Shown: positions 18,086-28,200 of the stretch, one piece after another
Layout of the letters: every line of letters starts with the position of its first letter
How positions within the stretch are numbered: the stretch's first letter is position 1
From: Lentisphaerae bacterium GWF2_57_35
GTDB taxonomy: Bacteria > Verrucomicrobiota > Kiritimatiellia > CAIQIC01 > GWF2-57-35
Direction: 5' to 3'
NCBI GenBank assembly: GCA_001804865.1
Contig: MHBK01000071.1
Span: 29,001-88,245, forward strand
DNA length: 59,245 bases
Notes under the pieces: generated by a model
Told to the model about the DNA's origin: nothing
What the model saw: only the letters and a program-made list of their open reading frames with translations
The model's database searches: none
Position numbers and translations under genes: made by a program

Positions 18086-18445
18086 CTAGACGGCCAGCTG
18101 GGCTTTGACCAGACCGGCAATCAGAGCGAAACCGTCCGGATCATGAATGGCAATTTCAGAAAGCATCTTGCGGTTCAAGGCAATCTGGGCTTTCTTGGCG
18201 CCATTGACAAAACGGCTGTAGGAGAGCCCATGAGCTTTGCAGGCGGCGGAAAGCCGGACAATCCACAAGGCTCGGTACTCGGTTTTCTTCTGTTTGCGGT
18301 GGGCGTAGGCCATCACCATCGCACGGTCCACGGCTTCCGTGGCCGTACGGAAGGCTTTGCTCCGATTGCCGTAATAACCTTTAGCTAACTCAAGACGACG
18401 TTTTCTCCGGCGACGTGACGCCGGAGCATTAGTGGCTCTGGGCAT
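18086..18445 (-). CDS. rplT: 50S ribosomal protein bL20
   Basis: 119 residues, the normal length. The N-terminal basic tail (SRRRRKRRLELAKGYYGNRS), the AYAHRKQKKTEYRALWIVRL segment and the C-terminal globular part (SYSRFVNGAKKAQIALNRKM) are diagnostic. bL20 binds 23S rRNA early in large-subunit assembly and in several bacteria represses its own operon by binding the rpmI leader. Last gene of the thrS-infC-rpmI-rplT cluster, 21 bases after rpmI and followed by a strong terminator. Confidence 0.98.
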   Translation of the reverse strand: MPRATNAPASRRRRKRRLELAKGYYGNRSKAFRTATEAVDRAMVMAYAHRKQKKTEYRALWIVRLSAACKAHGLSYSRFVNGAKKAQIALNRKMLSEIAIHDPDGFALIAGLVKAQLAV

Positions 18446-18466
18446 GATATTTCTCCTAAATTACAA

Positions 18467-18667
18467 TTAGCCTGGCAATAAAATGGAAAGTTTTTTGGTT
18501 ACGGTTTTCGAAGCCAGTCCGCCGCGACGCAATTGGCGTTTACGCTTCCTGCTTTTGCAGGACAATAAATGTCCACGTCCCGCGCTGGCTCTCTTGATCT
18601 TGCCTGTGGCGGTTTTTTTAAACCGCTTGGCAAGCGCCTTCTTGGTTTTCAATTTCTGCTTTGCCAT
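18467..18667 (-). CDS. rpmI: 50S ribosomal protein bL35
   Basis: 66 residues from MAKQKLKTKKALAKRFKK, which is the canonical start; upstream in-frame ATGs at 18721 and 18676 would add residues unlike any bL35. The family pattern KTKKALAKRFKKTATGKIKR then HLLSCKSRKRKRQLR is complete. The 226-base gap to infC is long for this cluster and contains the palindrome AACGTTTAAACGTT just upstream; a bL20-binding leader could lie there, though I cannot show its fold. Confidence 0.97.
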   Translation of the reverse strand: MAKQKLKTKKALAKRFKKTATGKIKRASAGRGHLLSCKSRKRKRQLRRGGLASKTVTKKLSILLPG

Positions 18668-18893
18668 AACTCCCATATTCCTTAACTGCCGGCCGCACAA
18701 ATCCGACCTGGACAATAACAACGTTTAAACGTTCTCTGCTTTTGTGATGATTTCCCCAAGGGCAGGAAAACGCGCATTTCTACGCCAGAATCAGGACAAC
18801 GTCCAGCCTTTTGAGAAAAAAAATGCACAAGGGCTGAATAACCGCCTGTTTTAAAGGGATTTTAACGAGGCGCCTTCTCCTCGAATTTCCTGC

Positions 18894-19454
18894 CTAGGAG
18901 GCCGTTTCTTTTGGCGAACCTTCTGGCTTGGGTTTGTTTTTTACGCCCGGACGGGTACACAAGACCATCTGAAGGCTTCGCCCCATCATCTTGGGCAACT
19001 GCTCGGCATTGGCCATATCCTGCGTATCGCTCAGTACGCGGTTCATCACGGCAAACCCCAATTCGCGATGCGCACTTTCCCGACCCCGGAAGAACAACGT
19101 CACCTTGACGCGGTGCCCTTCCTCTAAAAATTCTCGCGCATGCCGAACCTTGGTTTCGTAATCGTGATCCCCTACGTTGGGATGGAACTGAATTTCCTTT
19201 ACCTTCCCAGCGGATTGATGCCGCTTGGCAATCTTTTCCTTTTTGCCCTCTTCGTATTTGAATTTGCCGTAATCCATGATCCGGCAAACCGGCGGACGGG
19301 CATTGGGCGAGATTTCCACCAAATCCAGGCCCGCCTGGGTGGCTCGTGAAAGAGCTTCCCGGGTCGATACGACGCCGATCTGCTCGCCATTGGCATCGAT
19401 ACATCGAACTTCCGGCACCCGGATACGTGCATTTACTCTGACGAATGTTTGAAT
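18894..19454 (-). CDS. infC: Translation initiation factor IF-3, probable ATT start
   Basis: About 186 residues. A GTG start at 19418 would remove the conserved first strand; reading further upstream restores the canonical opening VRVNARIRVPEVR. The only suitable start with a ribosome-binding site is ATT at 19454-19452, five bases after AGGAGG (19465-19460). IF-3 of E. coli also starts at AUU, which lets IF-3 repress its own translation by rejecting non-standard start codons. N-domain (YGKFKYEEGKKEK), linker, and C-domain (KVKEIQFHPNVGDHDYETK) are all present. IF-3 binds the 30S subunit and proofreads initiation. Located between thrS and rpmI. Confidence 0.95.
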   Translation of the reverse strand: MQTFVRVNARIRVPEVRCIDANGEQIGVVSTREALSRATQAGLDLVEISPNARPPVCRIMDYGKFKYEEGKKEKIAKRHQSAGKVKEIQFHPNVGDHDYETKVRHAREFLEEGHRVKVTLFFRGRESAHRELGFAVMNRVLSDTQDMANAEQLPKMMGRSLQMVLCTRPGVKNKPKPEGSPKETAS

Positions 19455-19459
19455 GGTTT

Positions 19460-19465
19460 CCTCCT
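19460..19465 (-). promoter_or_regulatory. Strong ribosome-binding site that fixes the infC ATT start
   Basis: AGGAGG on the minus strand, followed by AAACC and then ATT. There is no ATG, GTG or TTG in frame at a usable distance, so this site decides the start. Confidence 0.85.
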
Positions 19466-19523
19466 GGTTTTCGAGGTCTGTCTGCGCAGACCTCTTTGGT
19501 TATTATCGTTATTCCCCATCAGG

Positions 19524-21260
19524 TTACGTCCTGGCGGCTTCTTCGGTCCGAAGCTTCTCCATCAAGACCTGGATCGTCATGCTTCCCTGATCGCCTGCAG
19601 AACGGCTTCTTACCGATACCGTTCCCTGTTCCACCTCGCGCGGCCCGAGAACGAGCATATATGGAATCTTGGACATTTGCGCGTCCCGGATCTTGGCGCC
19701 CACCTTTTCCGACCGGCTGTCAACCGATACCCGGAAATCGGCGGCCCGCAACTGCTCGGCCATCGTTTCGGCCACGGCCAATTGCTTGTCGGTCAACGGC
19801 AACAGGCGCACCTGTTCCGGCGCCAGCCAAAACGGGAAAGCGCCTGCATAATGCTCGACCAAAATGCCAAAGAACCGCTCCAAACTGCCAAACAAAGCCC
19901 GGTGCACCATATAAGGCTGATGCTCCTGGCCATCGGCGCCGATATAAGTCAGATGGAATCGTTCCGACATATTGAAGTCGAACTGAATCGTGCTCATCTG
20001 CCATTCCCGGCCGATCACATCCCTGACCTTCATATCGATCTTGGGCCCGTAGAAGGCGCCGCCGCCGGCATCCACTTCATAAGGAACGCCCTCGGCCTTC
20101 AAGGCGCTTTCCAGCGACTGGGTCGCCTGAGTCCACCGGCTTTCTTCGCCCACGGCCTTAGCAGGGCGTGTGGCAAGATAAGCCGTAATTTCCGAAAATC
20201 CAAATGTGCGCCACATTTTAATGGCAAAACGCACGGTGCGTTTGATTTCTTCCTCGATCTGCTCCTCCGAGCAGAAGATATGAGCATCGTCCTGGGTGAA
20301 GCCGCGCACCCGGAAGAGCCCATGCAAGACGCCGGCCTTTTCATAGCGGTACACGGTGCCCAACTCGGCCCAGCGCAACGGCAAATCCCGGTAGGAACGC
20401 TTGTGCGACTTATAAATCTGGATGTGGAACGGGCAATTCATCGGCTTGACGAAGTACGCCTGCTCGTCGATATCCATCGACGTATACATGCTCTCCCGAT
20501 AAAAGCCGAGATGGCCTGAGGTTTCCCACAAGCCGCTGCGGCCGATGTGCGGGGTATAGAGCAATTCGTAACCGTTCCTAAAATGTTCCTTGCGCCAGAA
20601 ATCTTCGATCAGGGAGCGGATGCGCGCGCCTTTCGGATGCCAGTGAACCAGACCGGGCCCGACGGATTCCTGCACGCTGAACAAATCCAGGTCGCGCCCA
20701 ATCACGCGATGATCCCGCAACTTGGCTTCTTCCATGCACTTGAGGTAATCGTCGAGTTCCTGCTGTTTTTCGAAAGCTGTGCCGTATAAGCGCTGCAGCA
20801 TTGGATTCGATTCGCGCCCGCGAAAGTAGGAGCCGGCGACGGAGAGCAACTTAAAGGCTTTAATGCCCTTGGTGCTGGCGAGGTGCGGACCGCGGCACAA
20901 ATCGATGAAGTTGCCGCAACGATAAAAGGATATGGCTTCGCCCTCGGGAATGTCGGCCAGCCGCTCGATCTTGAATTTCTGCTGTTTTTCCTCCAGCAGC
21001 CGGGTGGCTTCTTCGCGCGAGACTTCCATGCGCTCAAACGGCAAGTCTGCGGCAATGAGCCGGGCCATTTCGGCCTCGATGCGGACGAAATCCTCCGGCG
21101 CCAGACGGTGCGTTAAATCGAAATCGTAATAGAAACCTTCTTCCGTGGAGGGTCCGATGTCTAATTGGACATTCTCGAAGAGGTTGCAGACGGCCGCTGC
21201 CATGACATGCGCCGCGCTGTGGCGCATTTTATCCAGTTCAGGAGACTTCTCAGACTTCAT
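19524..21260 (-). CDS. thrS: Threonine-tRNA ligase lacking the N-terminal TGS domain
   Basis: 578 residues against about 640 in E. coli. It begins directly at the editing domain (DKMRHSAAHVMAAAV, the HxxxH of which is the editing site) and has the second editing-site motif IDLCRGPHLAST. The class II catalytic core follows, with motif 2 in YRYEKAGVLHGLFRVRGFTQ, the zinc ligand Cys in MNCPFH and the motif 3 region MVHRALFGSLERFFGILVEH, then the anticodon-binding domain. A TAG stop three codons before the ATG confirms that the TGS domain is absent, not missed. First gene of the classical thrS-infC-rpmI-rplT operon. Charges tRNA-Thr and clears Ser-tRNA-Thr. Confidence 0.95.
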   Translation of the reverse strand: MKSEKSPELDKMRHSAAHVMAAAVCNLFENVQLDIGPSTEEGFYYDFDLTHRLAPEDFVRIEAEMARLIAADLPFERMEVSREEATRLLEEKQQKFKIERLADIPEGEAISFYRCGNFIDLCRGPHLASTKGIKAFKLLSVAGSYFRGRESNPMLQRLYGTAFEKQQELDDYLKCMEEAKLRDHRVIGRDLDLFSVQESVGPGLVHWHPKGARIRSLIEDFWRKEHFRNGYELLYTPHIGRSGLWETSGHLGFYRESMYTSMDIDEQAYFVKPMNCPFHIQIYKSHKRSYRDLPLRWAELGTVYRYEKAGVLHGLFRVRGFTQDDAHIFCSEEQIEEEIKRTVRFAIKMWRTFGFSEITAYLATRPAKAVGEESRWTQATQSLESALKAEGVPYEVDAGGGAFYGPKIDMKVRDVIGREWQMSTIQFDFNMSERFHLTYIGADGQEHQPYMVHRALFGSLERFFGILVEHYAGAFPFWLAPEQVRLLPLTDKQLAVAETMAEQLRAADFRVSVDSRSEKVGAKIRDAQMSKIPYMLVLGPREVEQGTVSVRSRSAGDQGSMTIQVLMEKLRTEEAART

Positions 21261-21487
21261 TAAGTTCTATTGCTATTCTCTTTCTCACCCATATCCGCGT
21301 CTTCGGCAGGCCCCCTGCCCGCAGAGGCTTTAATTACCCCTGCTTTCCGCCGACGCAGAACCATTTGAGATGGGTAAAATATAGGCAGAGACGAGGCTTC
21401 TGTCAATCAAGCCCCGGGGCAAAAAATGACTTTCCTTCCAGCAGGCGTTTCTTGTATAATCCCCGATCTCATTCCAGGGAGCACGAT

Positions 21488-23107
21488 GTGAAGCGATTTC
21501 TATGGTCCGTTTTAACCCTGATCACGGCAGGTCTATTGGGCGGTTGCTCGTCAACCCAGCTATCCTACCGGCCCAGGCCTTCCTTTCCCGAGGCGTCCAT
21601 CCAGGGGAATCGGCTGTGGGTAGGGCCGGCCCCATTCCTGGTGGTCGGCATCGGCTATGAAACCGGCGCCCGGCCCGGCCAGTTGCCCTGGACGCGCCCC
21701 TTTCAGCCGGAGTTGCTTCGCAAGGATTTCGAGCGAATCCGGGCCGCCGGCTTCAATACGCTTCGAACTTGGTCCCCCATGACCGATGCCGAGTTGGAGC
21801 TCGCCGCCGAACAGGGCCTCTGGGTCATTCAAGGGCTTTGGATCGATCCTGCGGCCGATTTCAACGATCCCGCCTATCGGCAAAAAACCTTCGACTTTAT
21901 CCGCACCGAAGTTACGCGCTCCGCGCGGCATCCCAACATCCTGTTTTACCTCCTGCTCAACGAGCCGCATGCCGATGCGGTCTATCGGGCGGGGCTGGAC
22001 AACATGAAGGACTTCTATCGCCAGATGATCGCCGTGGCCCGCTCTTGCGATCCTCGGCGCTTCTTTTCCTACTCCAATTGCGTGGCCACCGACTTCATGA
22101 AGCCGGAAATGTGGGATTTGGTCGCGCATAACGCCTATCCCTACAGTCCCGTCACCATCGAGCGGGCGTTGGGTTACCGGACTTATCTCGAAATCCTCCA
22201 GGAAAAATTGACCCTCGGCAAGCCGGTCGTGGTCACGGAATTCGGGCTCTCGGTGTCGCCGCGCGGCGACGGCCGCGGCTACGGCGGGAACTCGCTGGAG
22301 CAGCAGCGCGACGGCGTCGTCCAGCTTTGGGACGACATTCTCAACGCGGGCTGCGCCGGCGGCTGCGCGTTCATGTGGATCGACGGCTGGCAAAAATACG
22401 GCGACGAATACGTTCACGCCGACCACGCGGAGGAATGGTACGGACTCCTGGAGGCCGACCGGAGCTTCGAAGGCCGGCCCCGCCCGGTGTATTTCGCGCT
22501 GAAGGATTATAACCAGGCCATCCTCACCGAGCCCCGCGATGGACAGCGCTTTGACGATTCCATCCCCGTAACGGTCTGGGCGCCGGAAATGGAAAAAGTC
22601 CAGATGCAACTGGACGACGGCGCCTGGCAGGACCTGACCCGCCGGGACGGCGCCTGGTGGAAAGGCCGGCTGGCCGCGGCGTCAACCGGCGAAGGAGCGC
22701 ACTACGTGAGAACCCGGGGGCTTACCCAAAACAACGAGCCCGTCGGCGTCAAATACCGGATCGTAACGATCCGTCGCCGGCCATCGACGACAACCGCCGA
22801 CTTGCTCGTTCAATTCGTCGAACCCCCGCAACAAATGGCCGGTCATAAATCCGCAAAAATCTCCGTCCGCGTTACGGATGCCCAAGGCCGCCCCCTCGCC
22901 GGCAAGCAGGTTCAACTCGGACGATTTCTGCATACGGAATGGAACGAATTCTTCGCGGAAGCCGATACCGACGCACAGGGCATGGCGCACATTGAACTTC
23001 CCGCCCTGAATCGCGAAGGGTTGGCATCCATGGCCGCCGGCGTCGTTTTCGAAGACGGCCTGATCCGCCGGCGCTACGGCGATTATATTCATGTGGAACT
23101 GAAGTAG
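21488..23107 (+). CDS. Lipoprotein glycoside hydrolase, clan GH-A (GH2/GH5-like TIM barrel)
   Basis: 539 residues from GTG at 21488, preceded by AGGGAG. The signal peptide ends in lipobox LLGGC, so the enzyme should be anchored in the outer membrane or periplasm. The barrel has the clan GH-A pair at the expected strand ends: Glu159 in LLLNEPHA (acid/base) and Glu251 in VVVTEFGLS (nucleophile). After about residue 345 come beta-sandwich segments (VTVWAPEMEKVQMQLDDG, and VTDAQGRPLAGKQVQL, carboxypeptidase-regulatory-like). It probably cleaves a beta-linked polysaccharide; the linkage cannot be told. It is 15 bases from the convergent response regulator and divergent from thrS. Confidence 0.8.
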   Translation: MKRFLWSVLTLITAGLLGGCSSTQLSYRPRPSFPEASIQGNRLWVGPAPFLVVGIGYETGARPGQLPWTRPFQPELLRKDFERIRAAGFNTLRTWSPMTDAELELAAEQGLWVIQGLWIDPAADFNDPAYRQKTFDFIRTEVTRSARHPNILFYLLLNEPHADAVYRAGLDNMKDFYRQMIAVARSCDPRRFFSYSNCVATDFMKPEMWDLVAHNAYPYSPVTIERALGYRTYLEILQEKLTLGKPVVVTEFGLSVSPRGDGRGYGGNSLEQQRDGVVQLWDDILNAGCAGGCAFMWIDGWQKYGDEYVHADHAEEWYGLLEADRSFEGRPRPVYFALKDYNQAILTEPRDGQRFDDSIPVTVWAPEMEKVQMQLDDGAWQDLTRRDGAWWKGRLAAASTGEGAHYVRTRGLTQNNEPVGVKYRIVTIRRRPSTTTADLLVQFVEPPQQMAGHKSAKISVRVTDAQGRPLAGKQVQLGRFLHTEWNEFFAEADTDAQGMAHIELPALNREGLASMAAGVVFEDGLIRRRYGDYIHVELK

Positions 23108-23122
23108 ACGGACCGCGGCTTT

Positions 23123-23794
23123 TTAGAGACTCGTCATCTGCCGCCACTGCGTGGCGCGATGAATCAATTCGCTCACGCTGGCAATGTTGAGCTTGCGCTT
23201 GATGCGTTCACGATAAGTTTGGACGGTTTTGGCGCTGATCGAAAGCTGCTGGGCAATCTGTTCGGTCATCAGCCCTTGTCCCATCAATTGAAACACCTCC
23301 AGCTCTCGAGGGCCCAATTGAGCCGGCACGGGGTCGGATGGAAGCTTTTTGCGGGCCGCCCAATCCCGGGCTACCGCGCTTTTCGCCGCTGCGCTCAGAT
23401 AACGCTGTCCTTTTAAAATGCATCGCAGCCCGTCCAGCAGCTTTGCGGGGGCCTCGGTTTTCATGAGATAACCGTGAGCGCCGGCCTGAAGGCATTTGGG
23501 GGCATAAACGGTTTCGTCATTCGTGGACAAAACCAGGATGCGAATTCTAGGAAAGCGCTGCTTCAGCTCCCGGATCAGTTCGATTCCGCTGACATCCTTC
23601 AACCCAATATCGACCACCATCGCATCGGGAATGGCGGTTTTAATTTTCTTAAGAGTCTCCGCACAATTCGTCGCTTCCCCGCAAACCGCCAGATCGCCGG
23701 AGGCTCCGATCAAATACGTGCAGACTTCCTGAATAAACGGATGATCATCCACAAGAAAAACATTCTTTTTCGGCGCGGGCGCTTGCTCGTTCAT
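23123..23794 (-). CDS. Orphan NarL/FixJ-type response regulator
   Basis: 223 residues. The receiver domain has the acidic pocket VDDH at 15-18, phospho-acceptor Asp62 in VVDIGL, a conserved Thr/Ser position at VLSTND and Lys in MKTEAP. The C-terminal LuxR helix-turn-helix (LGPRELEVFQLMGQGLMTEQ, then SISAKTVQTYRERIKRKLNI) spans about 155-215. No histidine kinase is nearby. Targets unknown; it lies beside glycoside-hydrolase genes, which may be coincidence. Confidence 0.9.
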   Translation of the reverse strand: MNEQAPAPKKNVFLVDDHPFIQEVCTYLIGASGDLAVCGEATNCAETLKKIKTAIPDAMVVDIGLKDVSGIELIRELKQRFPRIRILVLSTNDETVYAPKCLQAGAHGYLMKTEAPAKLLDGLRCILKGQRYLSAAAKSAVARDWAARKKLPSDPVPAQLGPRELEVFQLMGQGLMTEQIAQQLSISAKTVQTYRERIKRKLNIASVSELIHRATQWRQMTSL

Positions 23795-24136
23795 ACCGTT
23801 TGTTCCTTATTACACCACCATCGGCGCCTTGATCGAGAACCCTCGTCCAGCCCAGGAACCGCCCACCTCAACACCGTTCAAAGCAGGGCGATCATAAATA
23901 ATAATCCTATCGATGTTAAGAATTATCCTTAAATCGTCTGCACTTTAGCGTCTTTATTGCACTTCGACCGTCCCGCACTGTTTGACCGATAAACTTCAAA
24001 GGCTAAATTCAGACATATGGTTTTGCGCCTTCATCCAAAAACAAAAAAGGAAAAGTGTTGCACCGGCGCTTCAACATGGTTAAACCAATATTCAATAACA
24101 TTTTAAAGCGTCACGAAGAAAAGCGGAGGATCCAAA
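23795..24136. other. Divergent intergenic region
   Basis: 342 bases between the response regulator and the GntR/LacI regulator, with an AT-rich centre (about 23895-24070). It must hold promoters of both genes, but I see no convincing -35/-10 pair, operator palindrome or RNA structure. GGAGG precedes the regulator ATG at 24137. Confidence 0.5.
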
Positions 24137-25276
24137 ATGAAAAAGGGAAACCAGGAAAAAGATACGCTGGATCGAAGCCGGGGGAAAAGCCGGTTCATCT
24201 ATCAGCAATTGGCTGAACAGCTTCGAAAAGAGATCGAAGAAGGCGGCCTGAAGCCCGGCGATACCGTACCCTCCATGGACACGCTTGCGGAACGACACCA
24301 GGTGAACAAGGCCACGGTCCGTCAGGCCCTGGCTGAATTGACGGCCAGGGGCTTCGTGTACTCCATCCCCGCCAAAGGCACCTTTGTCGCCGATCCGGCC
24401 CGCCGTCAGCGGGAGGACATCTCCAAACGTTCCTTATGCATCGGCTGGATCTCCCGTGTTAGCGGCCACAGCAAGACCGGCCGTTACCACACGGAATTGA
24501 TGGACGCAGTACGCCATGCCCTCAACCAGATCCGGGGGCATTTAATCGTTCTAACCACCGGCAATCTCGACGCCGCCTCCTTCTGCAAGGTCGTCGGAGA
24601 AGCCCATCTGGACGGCGCCATTCTCGTCGGACCGTTTTTCAGCGAGCCCATTAAAATGCTCGGCGAAAGCGGATTGCCCTGCGTGCTGATCGACGACGCC
24701 TGCCGGGGAGGCCGGATCGACTCGATCTTGCTGGATAACCGGCTCGGCGCCTTCCAGGCCATCTCCCACCTGCTTTCCCTGGGCCACCAACGCATCGCAT
24801 TGATCACCGGCCCCTCGGACTGGAAGATCACCCAGGAACGAATGGCCGGCGCCCAGGAGGCGTTTACCGAAGCCGGCATTCCCGAAAAGGACATCACGAT
24901 TCTGCCCAGCGATTTTTCTCCCGAAGGCGGCCACGCCGCTTTCGTCGAATTGCTCAAGAATACCCCCCGGCCAACGGCTGTCTTTTGCTTCAACGACGAA
25001 ATGGCCGCGGGCGCTCTTCATGCCTTGTACGAGCATTCCAATCTGAAGGTTCCGGACGACATCTCGATCATGGGCTTCGACGACATTTCCTGGACGACCA
25101 TGACTCATCCGCCCCTGACCACGATTCACGTCGACCGGGAACGCATGGCCAAAGAAGCCGTCGATCGCCTGCAAAGCACGATGACCGAAAAGGATCACCT
25201 TCCGTTTACCACGGTACTGACAACGAAACTGGTCGTTCGTAAATCGACCGGTCCAAGTGTTCCACCAGGAGGATAA
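24137..25276 (+). CDS. GntR-type DNA-binding / LacI-type sugar-binding transcriptional regulator
   Basis: 379 residues. An N-terminal winged helix of the GntR family (about 16-85: RFIYQQLAEQLRKEIEEGGL, TLAERHQVNKATVRQALAEL, GTFVADP) is joined to a periplasmic-binding-like domain of the LacI/GalR type (about 95-375: DGAILVGPF, VLIDDACRGG, GHQRIALITGPSDW, FCFNDEMAAGALHALY, DISIMGFDDISWTTMTHPPL). This architecture is that of AraR-type regulators: a sugar released by the controlled enzyme acts as inducer. Its stop codon abuts the ATG of the next gene, and the GGAGG near its end serves as that gene's ribosome-binding site, so the two are translationally coupled. Confidence 0.9.
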   Translation: MKKGNQEKDTLDRSRGKSRFIYQQLAEQLRKEIEEGGLKPGDTVPSMDTLAERHQVNKATVRQALAELTARGFVYSIPAKGTFVADPARRQREDISKRSLCIGWISRVSGHSKTGRYHTELMDAVRHALNQIRGHLIVLTTGNLDAASFCKVVGEAHLDGAILVGPFFSEPIKMLGESGLPCVLIDDACRGGRIDSILLDNRLGAFQAISHLLSLGHQRIALITGPSDWKITQERMAGAQEAFTEAGIPEKDITILPSDFSPEGGHAAFVELLKNTPRPTAVFCFNDEMAAGALHALYEHSNLKVPDDISIMGFDDISWTTMTHPPLTTIHVDRERMAKEAVDRLQSTMTEKDHLPFTTVLTTKLVVRKSTGPSVPPGG

Positions 25277-28200
25277 ATGAATGCACCCGTCCCGGCTCGC
25301 TGGGTCTTTGTTCTTTTTGCCGCTCTTCTTGGCTTAAGCACAGCAGAAAGGGGACTCGCCGGGGCGCCCTGCGTCGAAATCCGCAACGGCTATTTCTGGG
25401 ATTCGCAAGCCGGCGCCTATTGGATTCCTCATGGGTTCGCCTATCAAACCATCAACCCATACGTCTTTGCCACGCAAACGCCGGAACAAATCGACTACGA
25501 TTTCCTGGAGATGAAGAAGCTGCATGCCGACTCTTTGCGGGTCGACTTCACCTGGGGATACATCGAACCCGCCGCCGGAAGCTTTGACTGGACAGGCGCC
25601 GATCGCATCGTGGCAACCGCCGAAAAATATGGACTCCGCCTCTTTCCGTTGATTGGCTATCAATATCCTCCCGATTGGGCGACCAACTACAGCTGGATGG
25701 CCGTCAATCAAAGCAATCGCACATCCAATGTCCTCAACTACAACCATCCCGGCGCCATCGCCGCCTACACGAATTTTATCGGCCGCCTGACGGCCCGCTA
25801 CAAGGACAGCCCCGCCATCGCCGGTTGGATTCTGGGGAACGAATATGCGTATTTCGACCTGTGGGAACCCTACGATCCCCACCTGTTCCTGGGCTACGAC
25901 GCCAACTACTCGCTGCCGTCGTTTCGGGGCTATTTGACCAATCTCTACAGCGGCAACATCGCCGCCTTGAACGCCAATTGGGGAACCGCCTATGCCGCCT
26001 TCGACACGGTCGTCATGCCCCTCGCCTATCCCGGCATTGCGAATCCCGGCGATCCCAACTTGCAAAACCGGAACAGCCCCCCGTATCACGACTTGATTCA
26101 ATGGCGTAAAAAGAGCATCGGAGATTTCGTGGCCGCCGGATCGCTGGCCGCCAGGAATGCGGACACCAATCACCTGCGCAGCTACTCCATGGTGGGCGGC
26201 ATCTACAGCGGGTTCGACGCCAACAACACCTGCGAAGACGCCAAGACCATCGTGGCCCGCTGCGCCGCCGCCGGCGCCCCGCTGGATTTCTGGTCCATCA
26301 ACAATTACGCGTGGGCCAGCGAAGGCAACGAACTGCGAACCGCCCAATTCGGCATCACGAAATATCAGGATCAATCCGGCCTTCCCGTTCTGGTCACGGA
26401 GACCGGGCACAGCAGCACGGAAAATCTTTTTCCCGGCGCCTCGCCGCGGCAGGCCGCGGCCCTGCCCGGTCAAGTCTGGGAAGCGCTGATCGCCGGCGCG
26501 GCCGGGGTTCACATTTTCACGTGGAACGACCGGCCCTTCGGGGGATCCCAAATCCGCGAGGCCGGTTTCGGCATCGTGCAACTCAGCCGATTGATCAAGA
26601 ATCCGGTTTATTGGAATATCCAGGAAACGTTTCGCCGCATGGAACAATCGAATCTGCCTTCCTTGCTGGGCGCGTCGAGAAGCCCCTCGCCGGACATCTA
26701 TCTGTATTGGAGTTCGGACGCCGACATGGTCTGGCCGCGGGCCAATCAGGAAAACGGCATGCTCTGGGGCGGGCTCAAACGCCTGGGCTACGAACCCCGC
26801 TTCCTCGACGAGGATGGCCTGGATGCCGGCGCGTACACCAATGCCCAAGCCCTCCTCCTTTCTCACGCCTTCAGCATGAGCGCGGCCCGGCTGGCCCAAT
26901 TGACCAATGCCCTGGCCGCCGGCATTCACCTGCACGCCAATGCAGCGCTGCCGGGCCGTTACGATCCTTACCACAAGGAAAACCCCGGCTGGGCCGCCCT
27001 CATGGCCGACGTATTTGGATTGAATGTCGGCGCCGCCACCAATTCGTGGCATGGCGGCATCGCCGGAAACTGGGAGCAACCTTATACCGGTCTTTACTTC
27101 GAATACCTCGGCGCCCTGGGCCCCTTGACGCCGTCGTATCCCTGGACCAACATTTCCACCTGGATACGCATGATGAACATCACGGCCCATTCCGGCGTCA
27201 CCGTGGTCAAAGGCAAATATGACTACTGGGGCATGAGGGAGCTTCCGGCGCTGCAAACCAAGGATCATCCCGGCCAGGGCAAAGCCGCCATCAACACCTT
27301 CGCGCTGGGCGACAGCGTCCAAATGTGGTGGCTGAGTCCCCGGGCCGAGGAAATGGTCTGGCAGCTTCATTCGGACTGGGGCCGGGCCATCTACCGCGAC
27401 GGATTCGGCATGCAGCCCGCCATCGATCTCGTGGGAACCGGCCGTTTCTACGTGGTTCCCGATTACCGCCTCTGCACCAACGGCAGCATCCTCATTTCGC
27501 TGCTGAACGAGAGCACCAACGCCGTCAGCATCGCGTTGAATGCCACCAATCTGATCCGCGGCAAAACCGTGGAGCAATTAAGCTCCGCGAAAGGGATCGT
27601 CGCCTCCAACTCGACCGGCCAATTGAACCTGACGCTCGCCGGCGACGAATACCTGCTGCTCTATGCCTATACCAATAACGAATCGCTGGCGAATACGAGT
27701 CCTTATAAAATTTGGCTGGCCTCCGAACCACCCGGCATCTGGCCGAACGGGCAAGGCGTATCGGTCCAAGTGGGCTACGACACCCGCGGCGAAACGATGA
27801 ACCTCCACCTGGATTTCCGCACCGTCGGCGAAGCCCCGACGATCTACGGCCAAACCAACTGCCCCGGCATAGCCGGCACGGGAACGAACGAGTTGCGACT
27901 GAATGTCGCCGAAGCCGATTTGGGGAATCCGGCCTACCTCTCCACGCCCGAGGGCGGAGCCTACGAACTGCATGCCTGGCTGGAAAAGAGCGGAGAGAAA
28001 GTCAGCGAATGCACCCTGCCCGCCCGCCTGCTCTGGGGCGCCCGCCCGGCTTCGATTCCCGCTTCCGTACAAACCGGCCAGACCTATCAAATCGTCGTCC
28101 ATTGGCAGGAGCTGCCTTCGTTTCTGCCCGACGAATACCCCACGCCCCTCAGCCGGGCGGATGTCTGGCCCTCCTCAAACAACGACGCCACGGAAAAGTA

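Noticed and set aside
25334..27577. 747-codon minus-strand frame opposite the GH42-like gene
   Set aside because: Shadow of the coding strand, with Gly/Val/Ile-rich sequence without motifs.
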